A stretch of 64,000 nt of DNA from Parafrankia elaeagni (lineage in GTDB: Bacteria > Actinomycetota > Actinomycetes > Frankiales > Frankiaceae): contig NZ_KB893727.1 in assembly GCF_000374165.1 (NCBI RefSeq), forward strand, positions 1-64,000, read 5' to 3'. Position numbers and translations under genes: made by a program. Position 1 is the first letter of the stretch, and each line of letters starts with the position of its first letter. Shown here one piece after another: positions 8,641 to 16,500 of this stretch. Under the pieces are notes generated by a model, which worked only from the letters and a program-made list of their open reading frames with translations, had not been told where the DNA came from and searched no databases.

Positions 8641-8727
8641 TGCTAGGTCTAGCACCCCCACCTGCTAGGTCTAGCAGCACCTCTAGCAGCCTAAAGTGCC
8701 TCCGAGCTGGGCTCTAGTGACCTAGCA
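8641..8727. repeat. TGCTAG-GT-CTAGCA palindromic repeats
   Basis: Two exact copies of TGCTAGGTCTAGCA at 8641-8654 and 8663-8676, each a palindrome (TGCTAG/CTAGCA) and spaced 22 bases apart, about two helical turns. Partial copies follow: CTAGCAG at 8683-8689 and CTAGTGACCTAGCA within 8712-8727. The cluster lies directly after the translocase gene and before the excisionase-like gene. It is probably a protein-binding array: an operator, a replication iteron set, or a translocase recognition locus. Confidence 0.75.
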
Positions 8728-8883
8728 GGGCTCCGGCGGAGAGCTGCGAAACGGGCCAGATAGGCACTCTCGCCCCCTTCCCACCGCTACTAGACCGCGA
8801 GAGCTGGAGGTCACTCAACGTAGCAGCAGACGACGGGGTCGCATGGGACCAACCGGAACATCACACTCGCCAAAAGGAGCGAA

Positions 8884-9108
8884 ATGCCTACGAAAATTTC
8901 CGGATCGGCGTCGACTACCGGAAACCCCGAAGAACGCGGTACGCGACTTTGGACAGCTAACGATCTGGCCCGCTACCTCGGCGTACCCGTCAACACCATC
9001 TACAAATGGCGAAGTACCGGGGAGGGCCCTCCGGCGTATCGAGTCGGGCGGTATCTCCGCTTCGATGCGGCGCAAGTGGCCGACTGGCTCGAGAAGCAGC
9101 GGAGATAA
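8884..9108 (+). CDS. xis: excisionase-like MerR/HTH_17 DNA-binding protein
   Basis: A 74-residue protein with AAAGGAGCG four bases before the ATG. Residues about 22-70 are a classic excisionase helix-turn-helix: LWTANDLARYLGVPVNTIYK, then a wing and YRVGRYLRFDAAQVADWL. This family directs excision of integrated elements together with a tyrosine recombinase. In pSAM2-like elements xis is directly followed by int; here only 120 bases without a gene and a strong terminator follow, so the integrase is missing. It could instead act as a transcription regulator on the nearby TGCTAG repeats. Confidence 0.8.
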   Translation: MPTKISGSASTTGNPEERGTRLWTANDLARYLGVPVNTIYKWRSTGEGPPAYRVGRYLRFDAAQVADWLEKQRR

Positions 9109-9232
9109 TAGCACCGGAATCCTTTGGCCGCCAGGAGTTTCCAGCCCACGAATCGACGATAGCCAGTTGCGGCGAGTGGACCGCTCGACCCACAACCCGA
9201 AGACCGGCCGGCAGAGATCCATAGAGTAGAAA

Positions 9233-9266
9233 CGGCCCCCGACACCTGGTCAGGTGTCGGGGGCCG
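9233..9266 (+). terminator. strong 16-bp hairpin terminator
   Basis: CGGCCCCCGACACCTG (9233-9248) pairs perfectly with CAGGTGTCGGGGGCCG (9251-9266); GGTTTT follows closely. It ends the transfer/excisionase transcript from the left and can also stop the minus-strand pair ending at 9356. Confidence 0.85.
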
Positions 9267-9355
9267 CTCTGGTTTTCGGTGATGGAGTTCGGATTCTCCT
9301 TGTGGCGGAGCTGACCGGCGGCTCCGTCAGGCGACCGACGGCCGACCCGACATGG

Positions 9356-9604
9356 TCAGGAGCTTCTCCGTGTCGATCCGCAGTCACACGGGCTGACGAG
9401 CCACGTCCGCCGTGCGGCAACGCTCGGGTCGAGAATCCCGGTCATCGCCTCTACGTACCGGACGGCGAGCATGGCCGACGGCCGGTGGCGTAGCGGTGAC
9501 GGCTGGCCGTCGGACTCGACGAACATCAGGTGTACCGGCCCCGGATCGTCGCTCGCGAGGATGACGACACGGGCGCCCGTCGTCGCGCCCATGGCCCTAC
9601 TCAC
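9356..9604 (-). CDS. hypothetical protein, coupled pair member
   Basis: An 82-residue (GTG at 9604) or 78-residue (ATG at 9592) soluble protein. The upstream gene's TAG lies inside the overlap, so translation is coupled. Sequence such as RVVILASDDPGPVHLMFVES suggests a small alpha/beta domain, and a C-terminal CDCG may bind metal or be redox active. No family recognised. The pair at 9356-9887 is transcribed against the excisionase gene and probably belongs to the element's accessory or regulatory genes. Confidence 0.55.
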   Translation of the reverse strand: MSRAMGATTGARVVILASDDPGPVHLMFVESDGQPSPLRHRPSAMLAVRYVEAMTGILDPSVAARRTWLVSPCDCGSTRRSS

Positions 9605-9887
9605 CGGTGAAGGCGCCGAGGGCCACTCCGACGGCGCTCAAGTCGGCGTCCTCGTCATCGTGGCCGATGACCTTGAACGACAGCTTGCCGTCCATCATCG
9701 ACGCCAGGACGCACGCGATGGGCAGTGTGCGCAGTGCAGCCGCGAGCGTCGCAGGGTGGATGCCGTCCGGGACGGTCACCGTGACGTAGTGGTATGGGCC
9801 TGTTCCCTCCTCGTTGATCGTGAGCGTGGTGTCGGGGGCGCTCCCAGCGCTGGCGGTGCGCGCGGGAGCTGACAACATGTCGGACAC
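9597..9887 (-). CDS. hypothetical protein, first gene of a coupled pair
   Basis: A 96-residue soluble protein. The GTG at 9887 is preferred since CAGGAGGT lies 8 bases before it, while the longer frame up to 9941 has no ribosome site. The core has beta-rich segments (DTTLTINEEGTGPYHYVTVT and KLSFKVIGHDDEDADL). The acidic C-terminal segment precedes LSAVGVALGAFTGE. No domain recognised. It lies divergent from the HTH gene at 10038, with the 9991-10020 inverted repeat in between, so this regulator may control it. Confidence 0.6.
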   Translation of the reverse strand: MSDMLSAPARTASAGSAPDTTLTINEEGTGPYHYVTVTVPDGIHPATLAAALRTLPIACVLASMMDGKLSFKVIGHDDEDADLSAVGVALGAFTGE

Positions 9888-9990
9888 GGTGTCGACCTCC
9901 TGAAGGGTCGGTGCCGAGGGCCGCCCCTGGTGCTGACTCACCGGGGGCGGCCCGCCCTCTTTTCGGGCTACTGGGCACGCTACACGCGCT

Positions 9991-10020
9991 CTTCCACCCT
10001 CGGTAGTCCTAGGGTGGAAG
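9991..10020. promoter_or_regulatory. 10-bp inverted repeat, probable operator
   Basis: CTTCCACCCT (9991-10000) and AGGGTGGAAG (10011-10020) are perfect inverted repeats with a 10-base spacer. They lie 17 bases before the start of the HTH gene at 10038 and about 100 bases before the divergent gene at 9887. Position and symmetry fit an autoregulatory operator; a hairpin in the leader is the alternative. Confidence 0.6.
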
Positions 10021-10037
10021 TCCCTAGGTTCGTAGTG

Positions 10038-10265
10038 GTGGGCCGGCTGATCACGATCTCCGAGGTGCAGGAGCTACTGCGCCCGTCGTCGCCGGACGGG
10101 CACCTCTCACGCCGTCGCGCGGACCAGATCACGCGGAAGGCCGGCTTCCCGGAGCCTGCACAGCGGACCCCGGCCGGCCGCTTCTGGGACGAGGACGACG
10201 TCCGCGCCTGGATCGCGGCGAACCGCTCGTCGGACGGCCCCGGCCCCGGCCCCGGCGATGGATGA
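10038..10265 (+). CDS. AlpA/excisionase-like HTH protein
   Basis: About 75 residues with a helix-turn-helix: LITISEVQELLRPSSPDGHLSR starts the domain, then RRADQITRKAGFPEPAQRTP, and a wing of the form GRFWDEDDVRAWIA. Tandem GTG codons at 10035 and 10038 are the likeliest starts; a longer form from 10014 cannot be excluded. The C-terminus ends in a Gly-Pro-Gly repeat. This is a second small DNA-binding protein in the element beside the one at 8884. Likely a regulator, possibly binding the inverted repeat just upstream. Confidence 0.65.
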   Translation: MGRLITISEVQELLRPSSPDGHLSRRRADQITRKAGFPEPAQRTPAGRFWDEDDVRAWIAANRSSDGPGPGPGDG

Positions 10266-10461
10266 TCCAGGGTCACCACCGCGGCGCCTCAAGCAGCCCT
10301 CAGATAGACGACCGTCCGCCGATCGCCCCACGGTGATCGATGGACGCTTCGGCGGCCTCGGTCGCGGCGGTTGAGTCGCGGTAACCGGCTGTCGATACCC
10401 GCATCGGCGAAATGCACCGGCCGAACTGCCCTGCAAGCGGACTTCCAGCCCAGCACGCCAG

Positions 10462-12735
10462 ATGGCCTTCCACCCAGAGGATAAACTGATCTACATGCAG
10501 GAATCCGTCCCACAATTCGAAACCGATGACCATTGGAGACTTCTAGCAAAACTAATCGATCTTTTTTTTAAGCGCATCACAAAAGATGTTCCAACAGTTT
10601 GGATACCAAACACTGAACATTCAGACCCGGCGAAGCTAGCGTCTAGCTTACTGCACGGACTTCAGTCGTCTCACATCTTCAACAGGCCGACCAACCTCTT
10701 CCTCGGTTCAGATCTGCAGGATATTCCAATTGATGGGGCCACCTTTTTTGTCCCCTCGTGGAAGATGCGCCGAGACATGAGACCGGAACCATACGAACTT
10801 GAAATAATGAGGTGTCGCCCGACCGGGCAGGACTCACTGCTCGGCACGATAATACCCTCAACCACCCTGACCTCCCGCTCCGCGCTGAAAGTGCGAGAGA
10901 CTCTGGCGGCATCGTGGAAACCAGTCCTGGTAATTCACTCGACAGTCACCCTACCCGGATTGGGCTTAGTTTTTCATGTCACCATTCCATTTTTCGCCGA
11001 TCGAAACACGAGCATTGATCAACTTTACATGTTCAGAGTTCCTCCAGAAGCAGAGAGCGCTGCCGTCCTCCGAGAGTTCAACAGAATAATTGAGGGCAAG
11101 TCACAGAGTTCCAGGTACGGCTACACCTCAATCCTGAAGACTTACGATGGAGAGGCCTTGACGTTTGGCCGACACGATCCTGAGGTATTAAATCTCAAAC
11201 GAGAGGTCGCGAATCTCGGACCTAACATCGATATTGGAGAGATGTTCAGTCGGGGACCGAATCTGGTACGTTCGAAAGACGCGACGTGGCGCGAAGAGGA
11301 AATATACTCGGAGGGCCCAAGGATAATTACCGGACACGATATCGCTCGATATGGAGCGATCGGCCTTCCTGAGACTCAGAGGAAATCCTCAGAGGTAGCG
11401 TCCGAGCACCAACTTAAAGTTGGAGATCTACTTCTTCCCAGAATTTTTTCCTCCCGCAGGAAGAGTCTTGCAGTCGTTGAAGTAACGGAAGACCTTCTGC
11501 CTGCAGTGGCCCTTCAGTCAGTGCTGGTTCTGCGACCGAACCCGGAGTTCGATGAGCGGGATCACATATTTGTGAAGTACTACCTTCGATCGTCGATTGC
11601 CTATGAGATCATAAAATCGACCGCGAATGTATCACCAACGGGATCCGATGTTCGCCTGGATTGGAGTGAACTCCGGAAAGTTCTCTTGCCTCGCCCTGAC
11701 GAGGCTTTGAAAGCCGCGCTCATGGAGCTCGATGACGCCGCTCGGCAGTTCGACGAGTGGAGGTCGCAGGCAGAGACAGTTCTTCAATCTTCATTTTCCG
11801 AGACTAGCAGTAAGGATATTAGACGACTGATAGTGGGTCAGGGACGTGAACTCCGACTTAGAAGCCAGGCGGCATCTCTCATCGGAGACTCGGCGTATAC
11901 GATCCGGACGAGATATCCTTATCCAATTGCATACCGTTGGCGGCGAGTCGAGGCAGCCACAAGCGCTGGCGACTACCGCGGCGCCTACGAAGAGATCCTC
12001 GATAGCGCCGAGATTTTGCTTTGCTACCTAGCGCAAAGCGTGCTGGCGCTGGCGCAGAATAGCCAACTTGAGTTGGGTTTCAAGCAAAATCTGCGAAATC
12101 GACTGGCGAATGGCCGGGGTGGTCTAACTCTTGGCGACTGGATCGCGATTCTGGCAGAGGTCCGTGACGGAAAAATATTTCGGAGGCTGCCCGACGAGCA
12201 TCCTTTGAGCGATTTTCGCGCCACATTGACTGACGCCGCTTTTGAGAGGGCTAGAGACCGCCTCTACAAACGAAGAAATGATCGCGCTCACTTGCGCGGC
12301 GTTGACGGGCCAGAGCTTCCCGATGCAGTCACAGAAATACTTGACGACCTCACGCAACTAATGACAGGTGCGAAATTTCTGACAGACCTGAAGCTTGTGC
12401 ATGTGACCGGTGTCCACTGGGACAGCATGCGAAGCCAAGGAAGCATAACTCATCGCGAACTAATGGGAGATCATCCCGTTGTTCCGACGAAGATTTTGCA
12501 ACACGATAAATCCGATATTGAGGTGGGCAGTCTATACCTGCAAGACAGGCAGGGTGGATTCTATCTACTGAGGCCATATCTGACCGGACGCCATTGCCCC
12601 AAGTGCCACCTATGGTCCACTTTTCATATTGATAGCGCAACATCTAAAATCATCACACTGAAGAGCCTTGAACATAGCCACACCCTAGTTGACCCATCAA
12701 TTAATGCCGCACTCGAATATGTTGGAATCTTGTAG
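10462..12735 (+). CDS. orphan TRD-HEPN-zinc protein, probable defence nuclease
   Basis: A 757-residue protein of distinctly lower GC than its neighbours, suggesting recent transfer. Residues about 1-270 form an alpha/beta region of unknown type. Residues about 280-455 resemble a target-recognition half of a type I restriction S subunit: IITGHDIARYG, LKVGDLLLPRI, VALQSVLVLRPN, then KVLLPRP and a long helix. Residues about 480-640 are helical and hold RNDRAH at 605-610, matching the HEPN RNase R-x4-H motif. The C-terminus has HCPKCH at 711-716, a likely zinc site. No methylase or helicase partner is adjacent. Function as an antiviral nuclease is inferred. No clear ribosome site precedes the ATG. 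Confidence 0.7.
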   Translation: MAFHPEDKLIYMQESVPQFETDDHWRLLAKLIDLFFKRITKDVPTVWIPNTEHSDPAKLASSLLHGLQSSHIFNRPTNLFLGSDLQDIPIDGATFFVPSWKMRRDMRPEPYELEIMRCRPTGQDSLLGTIIPSTTLTSRSALKVRETLAASWKPVLVIHSTVTLPGLGLVFHVTIPFFADRNTSIDQLYMFRVPPEAESAAVLREFNRIIEGKSQSSRYGYTSILKTYDGEALTFGRHDPEVLNLKREVANLGPNIDIGEMFSRGPNLVRSKDATWREEEIYSEGPRIITGHDIARYGAIGLPETQRKSSEVASEHQLKVGDLLLPRIFSSRRKSLAVVEVTEDLLPAVALQSVLVLRPNPEFDERDHIFVKYYLRSSIAYEIIKSTANVSPTGSDVRLDWSELRKVLLPRPDEALKAALMELDDAARQFDEWRSQAETVLQSSFSETSSKDIRRLIVGQGRELRLRSQAASLIGDSAYTIRTRYPYPIAYRWRRVEAATSAGDYRGAYEEILDSAEILLCYLAQSVLALAQNSQLELGFKQNLRNRLANGRGGLTLGDWIAILAEVRDGKIFRRLPDEHPLSDFRATLTDAAFERARDRLYKRRNDRAHLRGVDGPELPDAVTEILDDLTQLMTGAKFLTDLKLVHVTGVHWDSMRSQGSITHRELMGDHPVVPTKILQHDKSDIEVGSLYLQDRQGGFYLLRPYLTGRHCPKCHLWSTFHIDSATSKIITLKSLEHSHTLVDPSINAALEYVGIL

Positions 12736-13174
12736 CTCTCTACCGTGCCAGTGATAGCAATTTTGGCAACAATGTCGACGAAATGCCAGGCTCGCACTGG
12801 TGGACGTCGTGTCCAGCGAGGACGGTGCCAGGCTGGCTACATTCGGCCGCCAGACTGGTCGCCCGTGGTTGTCTGGGGTGCGGCTGGTGACCTCAGATCG
12901 GTAGCGTCAGACTCGTCGATCACGCATGGCAGCCGGTGGGGTTGCCATGGCAACCTCGGCCATGTGGCAGTGCACCGCCCGTCAGGCCAGGGGCCAAGGC
13001 AGGTAGTCGGCGACTCTGCGATCCGGCCAGGACGGCCCACCGACAGCGAAGGACGAGCTACGTCGAAGATCAACGATGGCTGTCGACAGCTTCGCAAAGC
13101 GTGGGGTTACCGTGGGGTTTGCGATCTTCAAGATCTGCCTGGCAGACTCGAAAGTGGCTGCCTACCTGCGGGTT
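12736..13174. other. gene-free junction next to the tRNA
   Basis: No convincing gene in 439 bases. GC returns to about 65 percent. The plus-strand frame that crosses into the tRNA gene is not real. GTGGGGTTACCGTGGGGTTT at 13101-13120 is a short direct repeat close to the tRNA, in the place where AICE integrases normally end. The region probably marks the element end after integrase loss. Confidence 0.45.
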
Positions 13175-13251
13175 TGGTGGGGCGGGTGGGGCTCGAACCC
13201 ACGACCGACGGATTATGAGTCCGCTGCTCTGACCGGCTGAGCTACCGCCCC
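13175..13251 (-). tRNA. tRNA with CAT anticodon (probably elongator Met)
   Basis: A 77-base cloverleaf on the minus strand. The acceptor stem GGGGCGG pairs with CCGCCCC, followed by A73 and an encoded CCA. The D arm is GCTCAGCCGGTCAGAGC, the anticodon loop is CTCATAA in a GGA/TCC-type stem, and the T arm is GTGGG-TTCGAGC-CCCAC. CAT can read as elongator Met or, if lysidinylated, Ile2. Its 3' end faces the accessory region, as expected for an integration site. Confidence 0.92.
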
Positions 13252-13577
13252 GGCGGGCCACCGTGAGTGCGGCGACCGCCCCCCAAGAGTAGCGGTCCGG
13301 GTGATGTGCGGTCCGAAACGGTGGGCGGACCGGCTGGGGCGTCCGCAGGGCGGAGGGGGCAGCAGCCGCGACCGGCCGGGAGCACCCTTGCCGGTGCCGC
13401 CTGCCTCGGCACGGGTACGGGGTTCCGCGGGCCTGGTCGGGACGTGCCCCCCGGGTGCTCCCCCACCCTGGTCGGCGGGTGAGTGAGCATGATCGGGAGA
13501 CACGTCCGCGTCCTGGCCCGGCCGGGCCTGCGTCGCACGGCGGAGCACGTCGACGGTGAGTGGGTGAAGAGCGGCTG
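13252..13577. other. intergenic region upstream of the tRNA
   Basis: No gene seen in 326 bases. It must contain the tRNA promoter (reading leftwards) and the 3' end of the minus-strand gene at 13578. Frames on both strands are proline/arginine-rich and not coding-like. Confidence 0.5.
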
Positions 13578-14117
13578 CTACGACAGCGATCGCAGGGCGC
13601 GGGTCTTCGCCAGCATCTCCTCACGCCGACGCTGGCGCTCCTCGTCCGTCGAAGGCGGGCTCACCCAGAAGGAGAAGCACCAGTCCTGGATGGTGCCCAT
13701 CGAGTCCCAGACGTACTGGATCTCGTAGCTCTGGCCGTCGACGGAGACGATGTGGTTCGGCCCCCAGTTTTCCTCGGTGGTGATCCACGGGTCGTTCCAC
13801 TCGTCGGGCTGGGTCCGCTTGGTGCTGATGCTCTTGTCCGAGCCGACCGCGTCTCCGATCTCGCGGGGCTGCGCGGTGAAGAGGTAGGTACCGTCGGGGA
13901 GGCTGACGTCGATGTCCCACCAGTATTCGAGGTTGTCCTTGATTCCCTCGCTGTTGTCGACCCACATCACGTCCGTGGGGTTTCCCGAGTCCTCGTAAGG
14001 GGCGGATTCCGACAGGACGTCCCAGTACTTTCCCTGTTCCAGGGGGGCACCTAGCTGGCTGAACTGCAGCGACAGCGTCGGAGGCATCTGGTTCCAGACA
14101 TACATCTGGTTCGTCAT
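13578..14117 (-). CDS. hypothetical acidic protein, lectin/inclusion-like
   Basis: A 179-residue acidic protein rich in Trp, Tyr and Asp, with GAAGGGTGG before the ATG. Beta-rich segments such as EYWWDIDVSLPDGTYLFTA and the late HIVSVDGQSYEIQYVWDS suggest a single beta-sandwich. No signal peptide. The C-terminus (STDEERQRRREEMLAK) is a charged helix. Its coding style is less GC-biased than neighbours. I do not recognise the family. It stands alone between the tRNA and a 670-base gap, so the flank of the integration site may be a second insertion. Confidence 0.75.
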   Translation of the reverse strand: MTNQMYVWNQMPPTLSLQFSQLGAPLEQGKYWDVLSESAPYEDSGNPTDVMWVDNSEGIKDNLEYWWDIDVSLPDGTYLFTAQPREIGDAVGSDKSISTKRTQPDEWNDPWITTEENWGPNHIVSVDGQSYEIQYVWDSMGTIQDWCFSFWVSPPSTDEERQRRREEMLAKTRALRSLS

Positions 14118-14790
14118 ATGGCCACCCTTCGGTCGACGACGGACACAGTGTCTCCTACCCGTGACCAGGGCCTTTCATGGCAGGGTCTCCCCTTGACGGG
14201 CCATGATGGGGGTCCGCGTTCCTCTGAAACTCGCAGAAACGCACGAAAACTCACAGGAAGGCAGAACCTGCGCCCGCCTTTTGCTCGGGTACGGGTGACA
14301 TGGCCGGATTCTGCTTATCGGTCATGCCACATGCCGTCGAGATACATGCCCCTCGAGAATCGCGGCGGTTTTCGCGGTGTCCGAATGATACGCCCGCGTG
14401 GCAGGAACGATACGCCCGCGTGGCAGGTCGGTGGTTCACGGGCTGGATTACGGACTGGGCCCCGGACCGGGCCACGAACTGGGTTCACAGCCGACGAAGG
14501 CGGCCGGGGGTGGCGGCTGTCGAGTTCGACGATCATGCGGTGCTGGTGTCCGGGGTGACTGGCGAGCGTCCACGACCGCCACCACGTCAGGGCGGGCAGT
14601 CGTCGCCCCGTCTCGCCCTCGCGCTACGCCGGGGTCCGGACGCCGCGCGACGGGCACCGCGGGCTCGTCCACGCCCGCCGGAGAGATCACCGAAAAAAGT
14701 TCGGGCGGGGATGTCGAGATGCCGTGGCTGGTTCCGTCCCCGGGGTGGACGCGGCCACAATGGGCCGCACCAGCACCGAGGAGAACCGTC
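14118..14790. other. gene-free stretch with short repeats
   Basis: No supportable gene in 673 bases. It holds a 19-bp direct repeat (separate entry), GC-rich near-repeats of GGACTGGGCC around 14450-14480, and the promoter of the YCII gene at 14791. Confidence 0.5.
14387..14427. repeat. 19-bp direct repeat, two copies
   Basis: GATACGCCCGCGTGGCAGG occurs at 14387-14405 and 14409-14427, with a 22-base period. Two helical turns apart, these could be tandem protein-binding sites upstream of the YCII/sigma pair. Confidence 0.6.
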
Positions 14791-15204
14791 ATGGCCAAGT
14801 ACCTGCTGCTCAAGCACTACCGTGGCGCGCCGGCTGCGGTGAACGACGTGCCGATGGACAGGTGGACGCCCCAGGAGATCTCGGCCCACATCCAGTACAT
14901 GAACGACTTCGCGGCCCGGCTCGAGGGGACCGGCGAGTTCGTCGACGGCCAGGCGCTCGCGCCGGAGGGCACCTTCGTCCGGTACGACGGCGAGGGACGC
15001 CCGCCGGTCACCGACGGCCCGTTCGCGGAGACGAAGGATCTCATCGCCGGCTGGATGGTGATCGACGTCGACAGCTACGAGCGTGCCGTCGAGCTGGCCG
15101 GGGAGCTGTCGGCCGCCCCCGGGGCGGGTGGGAAGCCGATCCACGAGTGGCTTGAGCTGCGCCCGTTCCTGACCGCGGCGCCCAACATCTCCGAGTGCCA
15201 CTGA
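14791..15204 (+). CDS. YCII-related (DGPF) domain protein
   Basis: A 137-residue cytosolic protein preceded by GAGGAGAACCGTC. It begins MAKYLLLKHYRG and has the DGPFAETKDLIAGW signature that names the DGPF/YCII family, with an HEWLELRPF end. These ferredoxin-like domain proteins are nearly always paired with ECF42-type sigma factors, as here: the next gene starts within or just past its stop codon. The biochemical role of YCII proteins is unknown; they may sense a small molecule for the sigma factor. Confidence 0.9.
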   Translation: MAKYLLLKHYRGAPAAVNDVPMDRWTPQEISAHIQYMNDFAARLEGTGEFVDGQALAPEGTFVRYDGEGRPPVTDGPFAETKDLIAGWMVIDVDSYERAVELAGELSAAPGAGGKPIHEWLELRPFLTAAPNISECH

Positions 15205-15239
15205 CCTCCGAGAGTGACCGCCGAGATCGGCCTCCGAGA

Positions 15240-16391
15240 GTGACCACCGAGGTGGACGAGGTTCTGCTGCGCGGCCTCAGCCCCCAGGTGCTCGGGATCC
15301 TCGTCCGCCGCGGGGCTGACTTCGCGGCGGCCGAGGACGCCGTGCAGGACGCGCTGGTCGAGGCGGTCCGCGTCTGGCCGGCCGATCCGCCGCGGGATCC
15401 GTTGGGCTGGCTGGTCACCGTGGCGTGGCGCCGGTTCCTCGACGGGGCCAGGGCGGAGGCGGCCCGCCGCCGCCGTGAGGGTCTCGTCGAGGAGGAGCCG
15501 GCGCCCGGGCCCGCGTCCGCGGTGGACGACACACTGGCGCTGTACTTCCTGTGCGCGCACCCGTCGCTGACGCCGGCGTCCGCGGTCGCGCTGACGCTGC
15601 GCGCCGTGGGCGGGCTGACCACCCGCCAGATCGCGCAGGCGTACCTGGTGCCCGAGGCGACCATGGCGCAGCGCATCAGCCGGGCGAAGCGGACCGTCTC
15701 CGGCGTGCGGTTCGACCAGCCCGGGGACGTCGCCACCGTGCTGCGTGTCCTCTACCTGGTGTTCAACGAGGGCTACGCCGGCGACGTCGACCTCGCCGCC
15801 GAGGCCATCCGGCTCACCCGGCAGCTCGCGGCGGCGATCGACCACCCGGAGGTCGCGGGGCTGCTCGCCCTGATGCTGCTCCACCACGCCCGGCGCGCGG
15901 CCCGGACCGCGCCCGACGGGAGCCTGGTGCCGCTCGCCGAGCAGGACCGCGGCCGGTGGGACACCTCGGCGATCGCCGAGGGTGTGGACGTCCTGCAGGC
16001 GGCCCTCGCCCGCGACCGGCTCGGCGAGTTCCAGGCCCAGGCGGCCATCGCGGCGCTGCACGCCGACGCGCCCACGGTCGAGGAGACGGACTGGGTGCAG
16101 ATCGTCGAGTGGTACGACGAGCTCGCCCTCCTGACCGACAGCCCGGTCGTCCGGCTCAACCGCGCGGTGGCGATCGGCGAGGCCGACGGTCCGCGCGCGG
16201 GCCTGGCGGCGCTCGCGGGTCTGGACACCGCCCTGCCCCGCCACACCGCGGTGGCGGCGTACCTGCACGAGCGCGACGGCGACCTGGCGACGGCGGCCCG
16301 GCTGTACGCCGAGGCGGCCCGGAAGGCACCCAACCTCGCCGAGCGTGACCACCTGACCCGCCAGGCCGCCCGTCTCAACACCCGCCGGTGA
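15240..16391 (+). CDS. ECF42-type RNA polymerase sigma factor with C-terminal extension
   Basis: A 383-residue sigma factor. Region sigma2 lies in the first 70 residues (GADFAAAEDAVQDALVEAV, then LGWLVTVAWRRFLD) and sigma4 near 110-160 (GLTTRQIAQAYLVPEATMAQ then RISRAKRT). A 200-residue helical TPR-like extension follows (LYLVFNEGYAGDVDL and repeats), which marks group ECF42. The GTG at 15240 (VTTEVDEVLLRGLSPQ) is preferred, as a frame from 15195 overlapping the YCII stop adds an atypical leader. No anti-sigma gene is present; the C-terminal extension and YCII partner are thought to regulate this group. Confidence 0.88.
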   Translation: MTTEVDEVLLRGLSPQVLGILVRRGADFAAAEDAVQDALVEAVRVWPADPPRDPLGWLVTVAWRRFLDGARAEAARRRREGLVEEEPAPGPASAVDDTLALYFLCAHPSLTPASAVALTLRAVGGLTTRQIAQAYLVPEATMAQRISRAKRTVSGVRFDQPGDVATVLRVLYLVFNEGYAGDVDLAAEAIRLTRQLAAAIDHPEVAGLLALMLLHHARRAARTAPDGSLVPLAEQDRGRWDTSAIAEGVDVLQAALARDRLGEFQAQAAIAALHADAPTVEETDWVQIVEWYDELALLTDSPVVRLNRAVAIGEADGPRAGLAALAGLDTALPRHTAVAAYLHERDGDLATAARLYAEAARKAPNLAERDHLTRQAARLNTRR

Positions 16392-16470
16392 CACTGCCAT
16401 CCGCCGGTGACGCTGACACCCGCTGGTTCCCACGCGGCGTTGCTATAGCTGGCCCTACCGGATAGTTTTA

Positions 16471-16485
16471 GGGAAAGCGCTTCCC
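16471..16485. promoter_or_regulatory. LacI-type operator before glycerate kinase
   Basis: GGGAAAGCGCTTCCC, a near-perfect palindrome with a central CG, 15 bases before the ATG at 16501. It matches the motif shared by eight other sites in the locus. Confidence 0.8.
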
Positions 16486-16500
16486 AAGCGAGGTGACCGG

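Noticed and set aside
9109-9232. Possible integrase start after xis
   Set aside because: No tyrosine-recombinase motif and only about 120 bases before a terminator; no coding signal.
12745-13218. A 157-codon plus-strand frame running into the tRNA
   Set aside because: It crosses a real tRNA gene, ends in the well-known spurious RVGLEPTTDGL string, and has no ribosome site.
14118-14790. Several GC-rich long frames on both strands
   Set aside because: Arg/Pro/Gly-biased, no ribosome sites, overlapping each other; typical high-GC noise.
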